From NCBI GenBank assembly GCA_915066865.1, contig CAJZEE010000012.1:1-36742 (forward strand): a stretch of 36,742 nt of DNA, in the 5' to 3' direction. This DNA comes from an uncultured Veillonella sp. GTDB taxonomy: Bacteria; Bacillota; Negativicutes; Veillonellales; Veillonellaceae. The notes under the pieces are model-generated. The model had not been told where the DNA came from. It searched no databases and saw nothing but the letters and a program-made list of their open reading frames with translations. The position numbers and the translations under genes were made by a program. Below, in pieces: positions 25,995 to 33,603 of the stretch (its first letter is position 1; each line of letters opens with the position of its first letter).

Positions 25995-26276
25995 ATGTTA
26001 AAACCATTAGCTGACCGCGTTCTTATCCGTCTAGAAGCAAAAGAAGAAAAAACTAAAAGTGGTATCTTCCTTCCTGATACAGCAAAAGAAAAACCTCAAG
26101 AAGGTGTAGTTGTAGCTGTAGGTGCTGGTAAAGTATATGACAATGGTCAACGTGTAGCTCCAGAAGTTAAAGTTGGCGACACTGTTATGTTCGCAAAATA
26201 TGCTGGTAGCGAATTAGAAATTGATGGTGCTACTCATTTGATTATTAGCGAACGCGATATTTTAGCAGTATTATAA
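25995..26276 (+). CDS. groES: Co-chaperonin GroES
   Basis: The 93-residue lid of the GroEL chamber. It begins MLKPLADRVLIRLEAKEEK. The mobile loop (KSGIFLPDTAKEKPQEG) carries the IFL-type GroEL-binding segment. Full length. AAAAGGAGTGA precedes the ATG. Expression is under the CIRCE operator just upstream, and groEL follows after 115 bases. Confidence 0.97.
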   Translation: MLKPLADRVLIRLEAKEEKTKSGIFLPDTAKEKPQEGVVVAVGAGKVYDNGQRVAPEVKVGDTVMFAKYAGSELEIDGATHLIISERDILAVL

Positions 26277-26283
26277 TCGCTAA

Positions 26284-26306
26284 TTTATAGTCTACATGAC
26301 TATAAA
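26284..26306 (+). other. Hairpin between groES and groEL
   Basis: TTTATAGTC (26284-26292) and GACTATAAA (26298-26306) are perfectly complementary around TACAT, with no T run, so probably not a terminator. It may be a processing or stability element of the groESL mRNA. The other 90 bases of the gap show TATAAT at 26322-26327 without a -35 partner. Confidence 0.5.
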
Positions 26307-26391
26307 AACTGATGATACATCCTATAATATTGCCTAAGGGTATATATATTTCGTTACATTGGATAGTGTTACTATTTAGGAGGTAATACAT

Positions 26392-28017
26392 ATGGCAAAA
26401 GAAATCTTGTTTAATGAAGAAGCTCGTCGTGCTTTAGGTCGTGGCGTAGATCAATTAGCAAATGCTGTAAAAGTTACATTAGGTCCAAAAGGTCGTAATG
26501 TTGTGTTGGATAAAAAATTCGGTTCCCCAACAATTACAAATGATGGTGTAACTATTGCTCGCGATATCGAACTTCCAGATCCATTTGAAAACATGGGTGC
26601 TCAGTTGGTAAAAGAAGTTGCTACTAAAACTAACGACGTAGCAGGTGATGGTACTACTACTGCCACAGTATTGGCACAAGCTATGATTCAAGAAGGTATG
26701 CGCAATGTAGCAGCTGGTGCTAACCCAATGATTTTGAAAAAAGGTATTGAAACAGCAGTAAAAACTTTAGTTGAAGAAATCAAAAAACGCTCTATTAAAG
26801 TTTCTGGTAAAGCTGAAATTGCTCAAGTTGCAAGTGTATCTGCTGCTGACGAAGAAATCGGTGGTTTGATTGCTGAAGCTATGGAAAAGGTTGGTAATGA
26901 CGGTGTTATTACTGTTGAAGAATCCAAAGGTTTGCAAACTGCATTAAATGTAGTAGAAGGTATGCAATTTGATCGTGGTTACATTTCCCCTTACATGGTA
27001 ACTGACCCTGATCGTATGGAAGCTGTTATGGATAACCCATATATCTTGATTACTGATCGTAAAATCAGTGCTATCGCAGATATGTTGCCAACACTTGAAA
27101 AAGTAGTAAAAGTAGGCAAAGAACTTCTTATTATCGCTGAAGATGTAGAAGGGGAAGCGTTGGCTACATTAGTAGTAAACCGTTTGCGTGGTACATTCAA
27201 AGCTGTAGCTGTTAAAGCTCCTGGCTTCGGTGATCGTCGTAAAGCTATGCTTGAAGATATCGCTATCTTAACTGGCGGTACGGTAATCACTGAAGATATG
27301 GGCCGTAAGCTTGATTCTGTAGAACTTGAAGATCTTGGTACAGCTCGTCAAGTTCGCATCACTAAAGATGAAACTACAATCATTGATGGCGCAGGTGATA
27401 AAGATGTAATTACTAAACGCGTTAACCAAATCCGTGCACAAGTTGAAGAAACTACTTCTGATTTCGACCGTGAAAAATTACAAGAACGTCTAGCTAAATT
27501 GTCCGGTGGTGTTGCAGTTATCGAAGTAGGTGCTGCTACAGAAGTTGAAATGAAAGATAAGAAACTTCGCATTGAAGACGCATTGAACGCAACCCGTGCA
27601 GCTGTCGAAGAAGGTATCGTAGCTGGTGGTGGTACTACATTCATCGATATCATCCCTGCATTGAATACATTGAAAGCTACTGGTGATGTTCAAACTGGTA
27701 TTAACCTTGTAAAACGCGCTGTAGAAGAACCACTTCGTCAAATTGCATACAACGCTGGTCTCGAAGGTTCTGTAGTAGTAGAAAAAGTTAAAAATACTGA
27801 AGCTGGTGTAGGTTTCAATGCCTTAACTGAAGAATACATCGATATGGTTAAAGCTGGTATTGTTGACCCTGCAAAAGTTACTCGTTCTGCCCTTCAAAAT
27901 GCCGCATCTATCGCATCTCTTGTATTAACTACTGAAACAATCGTAGCTGATAAGGTAGATGAAAATGCAGCAGTTCCTGCAATGCCTCCAATGGGTGGTA
28001 TGGGCGGTATGATGTAA
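26392..28017 (+). CDS. groEL: Chaperonin GroEL
   Basis: ATP-driven 60-kDa chaperonin, 541 residues, full length. The nucleotide-binding block VTLGPKGRNVVLDKKFGSP, DGVTIARDIEL and AGDGTTTATVLAQAM, and the C-terminal Gly/Met tail PPMGGMGGMM, are all present. GGAGGT lies before the ATG. Its codon use is strongly biased, as for a highly expressed gene. A strong terminator follows. Confidence 0.98.
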   Translation: MAKEILFNEEARRALGRGVDQLANAVKVTLGPKGRNVVLDKKFGSPTITNDGVTIARDIELPDPFENMGAQLVKEVATKTNDVAGDGTTTATVLAQAMIQEGMRNVAAGANPMILKKGIETAVKTLVEEIKKRSIKVSGKAEIAQVASVSAADEEIGGLIAEAMEKVGNDGVITVEESKGLQTALNVVEGMQFDRGYISPYMVTDPDRMEAVMDNPYILITDRKISAIADMLPTLEKVVKVGKELLIIAEDVEGEALATLVVNRLRGTFKAVAVKAPGFGDRRKAMLEDIAILTGGTVITEDMGRKLDSVELEDLGTARQVRITKDETTIIDGAGDKDVITKRVNQIRAQVEETTSDFDREKLQERLAKLSGGVAVIEVGAATEVEMKDKKLRIEDALNATRAAVEEGIVAGGGTTFIDIIPALNTLKATGDVQTGINLVKRAVEEPLRQIAYNAGLEGSVVVEKVKNTEAGVGFNALTEEYIDMVKAGIVDPAKVTRSALQNAASIASLVLTTETIVADKVDENAAVPAMPPMGGMGGMM

Positions 28018-28050
28018 TCAGCCGCTTAGAATTAATTTTATAAGAAATAT

Positions 28051-28105
28051 AATAATCCTAATGAATTGTGAATTACATTTTTTCATATTCATTAGGATTA
28101 TTTTT
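28051..28105 (+). terminator. Terminator of groESL
   Basis: A perfect 16-base stem (28051-28066 with 28087-28102), 20-base loop and T run. The 325-base gap from groEL to the DoxX gene otherwise holds AT-rich DNA, the promoter at 28261 and the palindrome at 28296; no other gene is seen. Confidence 0.88.
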
Positions 28106-28260
28106 ACTGATAAATTAATCTATTGTAAGGGTGTAATATTTTAAATTTCAAAAAAACTATGATTGTATTTAAGCTGACTATATTATGTTGATTACATCGA
28201 TAAAATTGATTTTGTATACAATGTATGATATAATTCTATAGAATTTAATAGTGAGTCTTA

Positions 28261-28289
28261 TTGACATAGTTATTCTCTAATAGTATAAT
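28261..28289 (+). promoter_or_regulatory. Consensus promoter of doxX-like gene
   Basis: TTGACA (28261-28266), 17 bases, TATAAT (28284-28289): perfect sigma-A consensus, with a transcription start expected near 28296. Confidence 0.92.
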
Positions 28290-28295
28290 TAATGT

Positions 28296-28311
28296 ATCGA
28301 ATTTATTCGAT
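28296..28311. promoter_or_regulatory. Palindromic operator candidate at the doxX start site
   Basis: ATCGAAT-TT-ATTCGAT is a perfect 7+2+7 inverted repeat, placed at the expected transcription start of a consensus promoter. This is a classic position for a repressor. The cognate regulator is unknown. Confidence 0.6.
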
Positions 28312-28342
28312 TTGCTATATTTGAATTGAAAGAAGGATCACT

Positions 28343-28759
28343 ATGTTGAACTTTATTTTTAAAAGTAAACCTAATTATGTAAACTTTGGCTTATTGATTT
28401 ATCGCCTTGCATTGGGCATTTCCATGTTTTATCATGGTTATTTAAAATGGCTTAGCGGAGCTGAAGGGCTCTACAAAGTAGGGACTATGTTAGCACCTTT
28501 AGGTGTATCCGGTGGTTATGAGATGCTAGGCACTATGGCAGCACTTGCAGAAATGATTGGTGGTATTCTCATTGCAGTAGGATTATTTACTCGTATTGGT
28601 GCTATTCTAGTTGTAGGTACTTTAGCAACTGCGACTATTGTGAGTTTGAATGGTAGTTTCTTTAGCTGGGACTACCCATCTCAATTAGGCTTTGGTGCAC
28701 TTATGTTATTCTTTGCTGGTGCTGGTCGCTTTAGTTTAGATAAAGCTTTATTTAAATAA
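28343..28759 (+). CDS. DoxX family membrane protein
   Basis: A 138-residue protein with four predicted membrane helices. DoxX-family blocks are present: LLIYRLALGISMFYHGYLKW, GVSGGYEMLGTMAALAEMIGG, ILIAVGLFTRIGAILVVG and GFGALMLFFAGAGRFSLDKAL. Relatives are linked to redox or thiol stress and to quinone-related electron flow; a precise function is not established. GAAAGAAGGA lies before the ATG. The strong promoter with a palindrome at its start suggests inducible expression. Confidence 0.88.
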   Translation: MLNFIFKSKPNYVNFGLLIYRLALGISMFYHGYLKWLSGAEGLYKVGTMLAPLGVSGGYEMLGTMAALAEMIGGILIAVGLFTRIGAILVVGTLATATIVSLNGSFFSWDYPSQLGFGALMLFFAGAGRFSLDKALFK

Positions 28760-28771
28760 TTAGGAAATTAG

Positions 28772-28805
28772 AATAAAAGACTCATCGGCTGATGAGTCTT
28801 TTATT
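28772..28805 (+). terminator. Terminator between doxX-like gene and lysA-like gene
   Basis: A perfect 15-base stem (28772-28786 with 28791-28805) around GGCT. The T-rich tail is inside the right arm. It ends only 17 bases before the next ATG, so that gene has almost no room for its own promoter after the hairpin. Confidence 0.88.
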
Positions 28806-28822
28806 TATGTAGAAAGGTTATC

Positions 28823-30079
28823 ATGAACAAAAAAACAGTTCCATTCACGTCAGAACAATTAGAAAATATTATTGCTCAGTATCCAACTCCATTCCATATT
28901 TATGATGAAGAAGGAATTATTGAGAATATGAAATCTTTCATCAATGCATTCTCTTGGAATAAGGGATTCAAGCAATATTTTGCAGTTAAAGCAACTCCGA
29001 ATCCATATATCATGCGTTTATTACAAAAACTTGGAGTTGGTGCAGATTGCTCTTCCTTAGCGGAACTCATTTTATGTGAAAAGGTGGGTATTACGGGACA
29101 TGATATTATGTTCACATCTAATGACACACCATATGTGGAGTATAAAAAAGCACTTGAAATGGGTGCAATAATTAATCTTGATGATATTACGCATATAGAA
29201 TATTTAGAAAAAAATCACGGCTCTTTGCCAGATACATTCTGCGTGCGTTATAATCCGGGTTCTTTAAAAGAAGGAGGCAATACAATTATTGGCCTTCCTG
29301 AAGAAGCTAAATATGGTATGACACGCGAACAAATATTTGAAGCGTACAAACAATTACAAGCTAAAGGTGTAAAACACTTTGGTATTCATACAATGGTTGT
29401 ATCTAACGAACTTGATATTGACGGTTTAGTTGGTACAGCAGAGCTTTGCTTTAATCTTGCTGTAGATATTAAAAAAGAACTTGGTATCACTGTTGAATTT
29501 ATTGATTTAGGTGGAGGTGTAGGAGTAGCTTATAAACCAGAACAAACACCAGTAGACTTCCGCGCATTAAGCAAGGGTGTAGAAGAAGCGTATAATCGGA
29601 TTTTAGTAGCTAATGGACTTATTGATGTAGCATTGGCTTATGAATGTGGGCGTATGGTAACAGGTCCATTTGGTTACCTTGTTTCTACTGCTATTCATAA
29701 AAAAGATATTTATCGTCATTACATCGGTTTAGATGCTTGTATGGCAAATCTTATGCGTCCGGCGTTGTATGGCTCTTATCATCATATTACCGTAATGGGG
29801 AAAGAAAATGCTCCCAAGGATCATATATATGATGTAACAGGCTCCTTATGTGAAAATAATGATAAATTTGCTATTCAACGAGAGCTGCCAAAAATTGATA
29901 TTGGAGATTGTGTCATCATTCACGATGCTGGTGCACATGGACATTCTATGGGTTTCAATTATAATGGTAAATTACGTTCTGCAGAGCTATTGCTACATAA
30001 AGATGGCTCTGTTACACAAATTCGTCGTGCTGAAACATACGATGATTTATTTGGAACTCTTGATTTTTCAAACCTATAA
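28823..30079 (+). CDS. lysA: Diaminopimelate decarboxylase-like PLP enzyme
   Basis: Fold-type III PLP decarboxylase, 418 residues, expected to convert meso-diaminopimelate to lysine. PLP lysine is Lys56 in YFAVKATPNP. The glycine loop is DLGGGVG and the partner-subunit residues are in GSLCENNDKFA (Cys-Glu as in DAP decarboxylase, not the Cys-Asp of ornithine decarboxylase), with GAHGHSMGFNYN near the end. The usual EPGR motif reads ECGR, followed by MVTGPFG, a variant subfamily. A related specificity such as carboxynorspermidine or another diamino acid cannot be excluded. AAAGG precedes the ATG. Confidence 0.8.
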   Translation: MNKKTVPFTSEQLENIIAQYPTPFHIYDEEGIIENMKSFINAFSWNKGFKQYFAVKATPNPYIMRLLQKLGVGADCSSLAELILCEKVGITGHDIMFTSNDTPYVEYKKALEMGAIINLDDITHIEYLEKNHGSLPDTFCVRYNPGSLKEGGNTIIGLPEEAKYGMTREQIFEAYKQLQAKGVKHFGIHTMVVSNELDIDGLVGTAELCFNLAVDIKKELGITVEFIDLGGGVGVAYKPEQTPVDFRALSKGVEEAYNRILVANGLIDVALAYECGRMVTGPFGYLVSTAIHKKDIYRHYIGLDACMANLMRPALYGSYHHITVMGKENAPKDHIYDVTGSLCENNDKFAIQRELPKIDIGDCVIIHDAGAHGHSMGFNYNGKLRSAELLLHKDGSVTQIRRAETYDDLFGTLDFSNL

Positions 30080-30186
30080 TTTAATATTGAGAATCGAATA
30101 GGATGAGAATTAATATTAATAAAAACCTATCAATATATGTAATACTTGATATTCTTTTAATTCCTGTATATTTTAGTAGGAATATC

Positions 30187-30215
30187 TTGCTATCATTTAG
30201 ATAAGAATGTATAAT
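30187..30215 (+). promoter_or_regulatory. Promoter before the suf leader
   Basis: TTGCTA (30187-30192), 17 bases, TATAAT (30210-30215). Transcription would start near 30222 and meet a terminator about 70 bases later. Confidence 0.75.
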
Positions 30216-30221
30216 GAGTGT

Positions 30222-30294
30222 AGATTGTTATGCACATACTTGCTAAGTTGGCGAGAATTACGGCGGTATTCACGTTAGTGCGTACCGCCTTTTT
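30222..30294 (+). ncRNA. Candidate small RNA or attenuated suf leader
   Basis: The predicted transcript of about 73 bases starts after the 30187 promoter. It contains a small hairpin (CTTGC 30239-30243 with GCGAG 30251-30255) and ends in a strong terminator hairpin. No open frame of note lies in it. It may be an independent sRNA, or a leader whose readthrough feeds sufC at 30374. I do not recognise a known riboswitch or T-box motif. Confidence 0.5.
30262..30294 (+). terminator. Terminator hairpin upstream of sufC
   Basis: GGCGGTA (30262-30268) pairs with TACCGCC (30283-30289), with an inner CAC/GTG stem closed by GTTA, followed by TTTTT. It lies 183 bases after the lysA-like stop and 80 bases before sufC. 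The 294-base gap between lysA-like and sufC holds only this and the promoter. Confidence 0.88.
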
Positions 30295-30373
30295 ATATGT
30301 GTCAGTATATACGTTTTATATATAACGAGTGTATGTTTCTTATGGTTACATACAAATAAAAGGAGTGAACATT

Positions 30374-31117
30374 TTGGCTGAATTACTTCAGATAAAAGAT
30401 TTAAAGGTATCTGTTGAAGAGAAACAAATCTTGAAAGGTATTGATTTAACAATTAATAAAGGTGAAATTCATGTTGTGATGGGGACAAATGGTGCTGGTA
30501 AATCTACACTTGCTAATGCAATCATGGGTAACTCTACATATACAGTAGATAGTGGTTCTATCATTTTTGATGGTAAGGATATTACGGAAGATGCAGTAAA
30601 CGATCGTGCAAAAGCGGGTATTTTTATGTCCTTCCAAAATCCAATTTCTATTCCTGGTATTACTGTAGAAAACTTCATTCGTACAGCTAAATCCACAATT
30701 ACTGGTGAAAATGTACGTGCATTATCTTTCAAAAAAGAATTGAAAGAAAAAATGGATGAATTGTCCTTTGATTTATCTTATGCGCAACGTTATGTAAATG
30801 AAGGCTTCTCTGGTGGTGAACGCAAGAAGAATGAAATCCTTCAAATGTCCATTTTGAATCCTAAATTGGCTATTCTTGATGAAACTGATTCTGGCCTTGA
30901 CGTAGATGCGGTTCGTATCGTATCTGAAGGTGTACAACGTTTCCATAACGAAGAAAATGCTGTATTAATCATTACTCATCATAACCAAATCTTGCAAAAA
31001 CTAAAACCAGACTATGTTCATGTGTTGATCAATGGCAAGATTGTTAAAACTGGTGATGCTTCTCTTGTACGTGAAATCGAAGAAAAAGGTTATGACGCAT
31101 ACAAAGCATTAGCATAG
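30374..31117 (+). CDS. sufC: Fe-S cluster assembly ATPase SufC
   Basis: ABC-type ATPase of the SufBCD scaffold, cytosolic, 247 residues. Walker A is GTNGAGKST at residues 37-45, the signature is FSGGERKKNEI, and Walker B is LAILDETDSGLD, with a following His in ITHHNQ. TTG 30374 was chosen: AGGAG lies eight bases upstream and the protein then begins at AELLQIKDLKV as expected. An upstream ATG at 30329 would add 15 unrelated residues. First gene of a tightly packed suf operon. Confidence 0.95.
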   Translation: MAELLQIKDLKVSVEEKQILKGIDLTINKGEIHVVMGTNGAGKSTLANAIMGNSTYTVDSGSIIFDGKDITEDAVNDRAKAGIFMSFQNPISIPGITVENFIRTAKSTITGENVRALSFKKELKEKMDELSFDLSYAQRYVNEGFSGGERKKNEILQMSILNPKLAILDETDSGLDVDAVRIVSEGVQRFHNEENAVLIITHHNQILQKLKPDYVHVLINGKIVKTGDASLVREIEEKGYDAYKALA

Positions 31118-31125
31118 GAGGCATA

Positions 31126-32535
31126 ATGGAAGAAAGAAAGAAAACCCAAGTCGCGGATATGGACCGTGGCGTCTATGATATAAAGAACGAATTTGAATAT
31201 TCTTATATCTCTGATGCCGGTTTAACAGAAGATATTATCCGTGAGATTTGGTCTAATAAAAATGAACCAGAATGGATGCTCGATTTCCGTTTAAAGTCTT
31301 TGGAAATCTATAATCGCATGGGTATTCCAAATTGGATTCCTGATATCTCGGGCTTGGATATGGCAAATATTCATACATATGTTAAGCCTAAAGTAGATAT
31401 GAAAGAAAACTGGGATGAAGTTCCAGAAGAAATTAAAAGTACTTTTGACCGCTTAGGTATTCCAGAAGCGGAAAAAACATCTCTAGCTGGTGTTGGTGCT
31501 CAATATGATTCTGAAGTTGTTTACCACAGTATTCAAGAAGATCTTGTTAAGCAAGGTGTTATCTATACTGATATCGAAACAGCATTACATGAACATGAAG
31601 AAATCGTAAAAAAATACTGGATGACATTAATTCCACCTACAGACCATAAATGGGCTGCTCTTCACGGTGCCGTTTGGTCTGGTGGTTCCTTTGTATACGT
31701 TCCTGCAGGTGTACAAGTAGAGATTCCATTGCAATCTTACTTCCGTTTGAATGCACCAGGTGCTGGTCAGTTTGAACATACGATGATTATCGTAGAAGAA
31801 GGGGCTAAATTGCACTTTATCGAAGGTTGTTCTGCTCCTAAGTATGATGTGTCTAACCTTCATGCAGGCGCTGTTGAACTGTTCGTTAAAGATAATGCTA
31901 CATTGCGTTATTCTACAATTGAAAACTGGTCTAAAAACATGTACAACCTTAACACAAAACGTTGTGTAGTAGGTAAAAATGGTACAATTGAGTGGGTATC
32001 TGGTTCCTTTGGCTCCAAAGTTTCTTGTTTGTATCCAATGAGTATTCTCAACGGTGAAGGTGCACATGCTGAATTTACAGGTGTAACATTCGCTGGTGAA
32101 GGACAATTCCTCGATACAGGTTGTAAAGTGGTACATAATGCACCATATACAACAAGTAATGTAAACTCTAAATCCATTTCTAAATCCGGTGGCGCTGCAA
32201 TTTATCGTGGCCTTTTGAAGATTGGCCCTAAAGCTGAGTATTCCAAAGCAACCGTTTCTTGTGAATCCTTGATGCTTGATGCTGAGTCTCAATCTGATAC
32301 AATCCCAGCTATTATCGTAGAAAATGACAATGTGGATTTAGGTCATGAAGCTAAAATCGGTCGTATTTCCGACGAGGCAATTTTCTATCTTATGACTCGT
32401 GGTATTAGTGAAGAAGAAGCTCGTGCGATGCTTGTTCGTGGCTTTGTAGAGCCAATATCTAAAGAATTGCCACTTGAATATGCAGTAGAAATGAATAATC
32501 TAATCAATCTTGAATTAGAAGGTTCTATCGGTTAA
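31126..32535 (+). CDS. sufB: Fe-S cluster assembly scaffold SufB
   Basis: Scaffold subunit on which clusters are built with SufC and SufD, 469 residues. Recognisable blocks: WMLDFRLKSLEIYNRM, HGAVWSGGSFVYVP, GCSAPKYDVSNLHAG, EWVSGSFGSKVSCLYPMS, SKSISKSGGAAIYRG and SEEEARAMLVRGFVEP. Full length with no frameshift. GGAGG precedes the ATG eight bases after sufC. It comes second here, whereas Bacillus has sufB last. Confidence 0.96.
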   Translation: MEERKKTQVADMDRGVYDIKNEFEYSYISDAGLTEDIIREIWSNKNEPEWMLDFRLKSLEIYNRMGIPNWIPDISGLDMANIHTYVKPKVDMKENWDEVPEEIKSTFDRLGIPEAEKTSLAGVGAQYDSEVVYHSIQEDLVKQGVIYTDIETALHEHEEIVKKYWMTLIPPTDHKWAALHGAVWSGGSFVYVPAGVQVEIPLQSYFRLNAPGAGQFEHTMIIVEEGAKLHFIEGCSAPKYDVSNLHAGAVELFVKDNATLRYSTIENWSKNMYNLNTKRCVVGKNGTIEWVSGSFGSKVSCLYPMSILNGEGAHAEFTGVTFAGEGQFLDTGCKVVHNAPYTTSNVNSKSISKSGGAAIYRGLLKIGPKAEYSKATVSCESLMLDAESQSDTIPAIIVENDNVDLGHEAKIGRISDEAIFYLMTRGISEEEARAMLVRGFVEPISKELPLEYAVEMNNLINLELEGSIG

Positions 32536-32544
32536 GGAGGAATT

Positions 32545-33591
32545 ATGAGCGAATTACTATTTAATGAACTCCCTAGACCGACATTCAGATGGTTGCGTGT
32601 TAATCATACTGTAAGCTCTCTAGCTGGAGAAGATACAGCGGTACAATCCATCGCTGTGGAAGCGAATAAAGATATACTTTCACCATTACCTGTTGGTACA
32701 GCATTACTAGATGGTAATTATGAAGGTGCTAATAAAGAAGCTGTTCAAGTATTAGTTGAAAAAGCGGAAGGTTATGCTATCAATGTGCCTCCTAAGGCGA
32801 AAGAAGTTGTAGGCATCCGCATTGATGCTAATGCTCGTGTGGCAAACCGTTTCCAATTTATCGTTGGTGAAGGTGCTGAGCTAGAAGTACAATTCTATGT
32901 AACTGGTTCTGGCGATGCATTGACAAATGTTAGCTATTTAAACGAATACGATGTGAAAGAAGCTGGTAAGGTTGTAGTAAAAAAGGTAAATCTTTTGCCT
33001 GAACATGTACAACATATCGAGCATCGATACACTAAATTAGAAGAAAAAGCAGATGTAGAATACATCAATATTGAAATTGGTGGCAGTGAAAACATCTTGA
33101 ATTACTATCATGATTTAGTAGGTCAAGAATCCCGTATGGTTCATGACATTGCTTATCTTGGTAATAAAGAGCAAAAATTTGATATTTCTATGGTTATGAG
33201 TCATGGTGGTAAAAAATCATTTAGTGATATTCATACCTTAGGTGCTCTTAGTGGCAATTCTAAAAAATCCTTCAGAGGGACCCTTGATTTTCTTAATGGA
33301 GCAACAGCTTCTGAAGGTGCGGAAGAAGATACTTGCTTATTGTTAGATCCAACTGTAAAATCTGTTTCGTTACCACTTTTATTGTGTAAAGAAGATAATG
33401 TAGTTGGTAATCATGCAGCAAGTGCAGGCCAAATTGATCATAATAAATTGTTCTATATCATGAGCCGTGGCTTTAGTGAGGTAGAGGCAAAACATATTAT
33501 TGTTGAATCTATGATTCGACCTATTATTGATCGCATTGGTGATGAAACGATTGAAGAAGCAGCGTTAGCAGCTGTACGTAATAAAATTTAA
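32545..33591 (+). CDS. sufD: Fe-S cluster assembly protein SufD
   Basis: SufB paralogue forming the SufBC2D complex, 348 residues. The C-terminal core is clear: SMVMSHGGKKSFSDIHTLGA, FRGTLDFLNGATASEGAEED, VGNHAASAGQIDHNKLFYIMSRG and FSEVEAKHIIVESMI. It is shorter than E. coli SufD (about 420), with a reduced N-terminal region, as often seen in Firmicutes. AAGGAGG precedes the ATG; nine bases separate it from sufB. Confidence 0.93.
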   Translation: MSELLFNELPRPTFRWLRVNHTVSSLAGEDTAVQSIAVEANKDILSPLPVGTALLDGNYEGANKEAVQVLVEKAEGYAINVPPKAKEVVGIRIDANARVANRFQFIVGEGAELEVQFYVTGSGDALTNVSYLNEYDVKEAGKVVVKKVNLLPEHVQHIEHRYTKLEEKADVEYINIEIGGSENILNYYHDLVGQESRMVHDIAYLGNKEQKFDISMVMSHGGKKSFSDIHTLGALSGNSKKSFRGTLDFLNGATASEGAEEDTCLLLDPTVKSVSLPLLLCKEDNVVGNHAASAGQIDHNKLFYIMSRGFSEVEAKHIIVESMIRPIIDRIGDETIEEAALAAVRNKI

Positions 33592-33603
33592 AGAGGCGTT
33601 TTT

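Noticed and set aside
30239..30255. ANTAR-type antiterminator hairpin before suf
   Set aside because: The loop is seven bases (TAAGTTG) and lacks the A1/G4 hexaloop pattern, and there is only one such hairpin before the terminator.
30222..30294. T-box or known riboswitch upstream of suf
   Set aside because: The leader is far too short for a T-box and shows no T-box sequence or recognisable riboswitch core.
31627..32292. 221-codon minus-strand open frame inside sufB
   Set aside because: It is a shadow of a well-conserved gene; it is rich in Cys, Thr and Phe with no recognisable motif.
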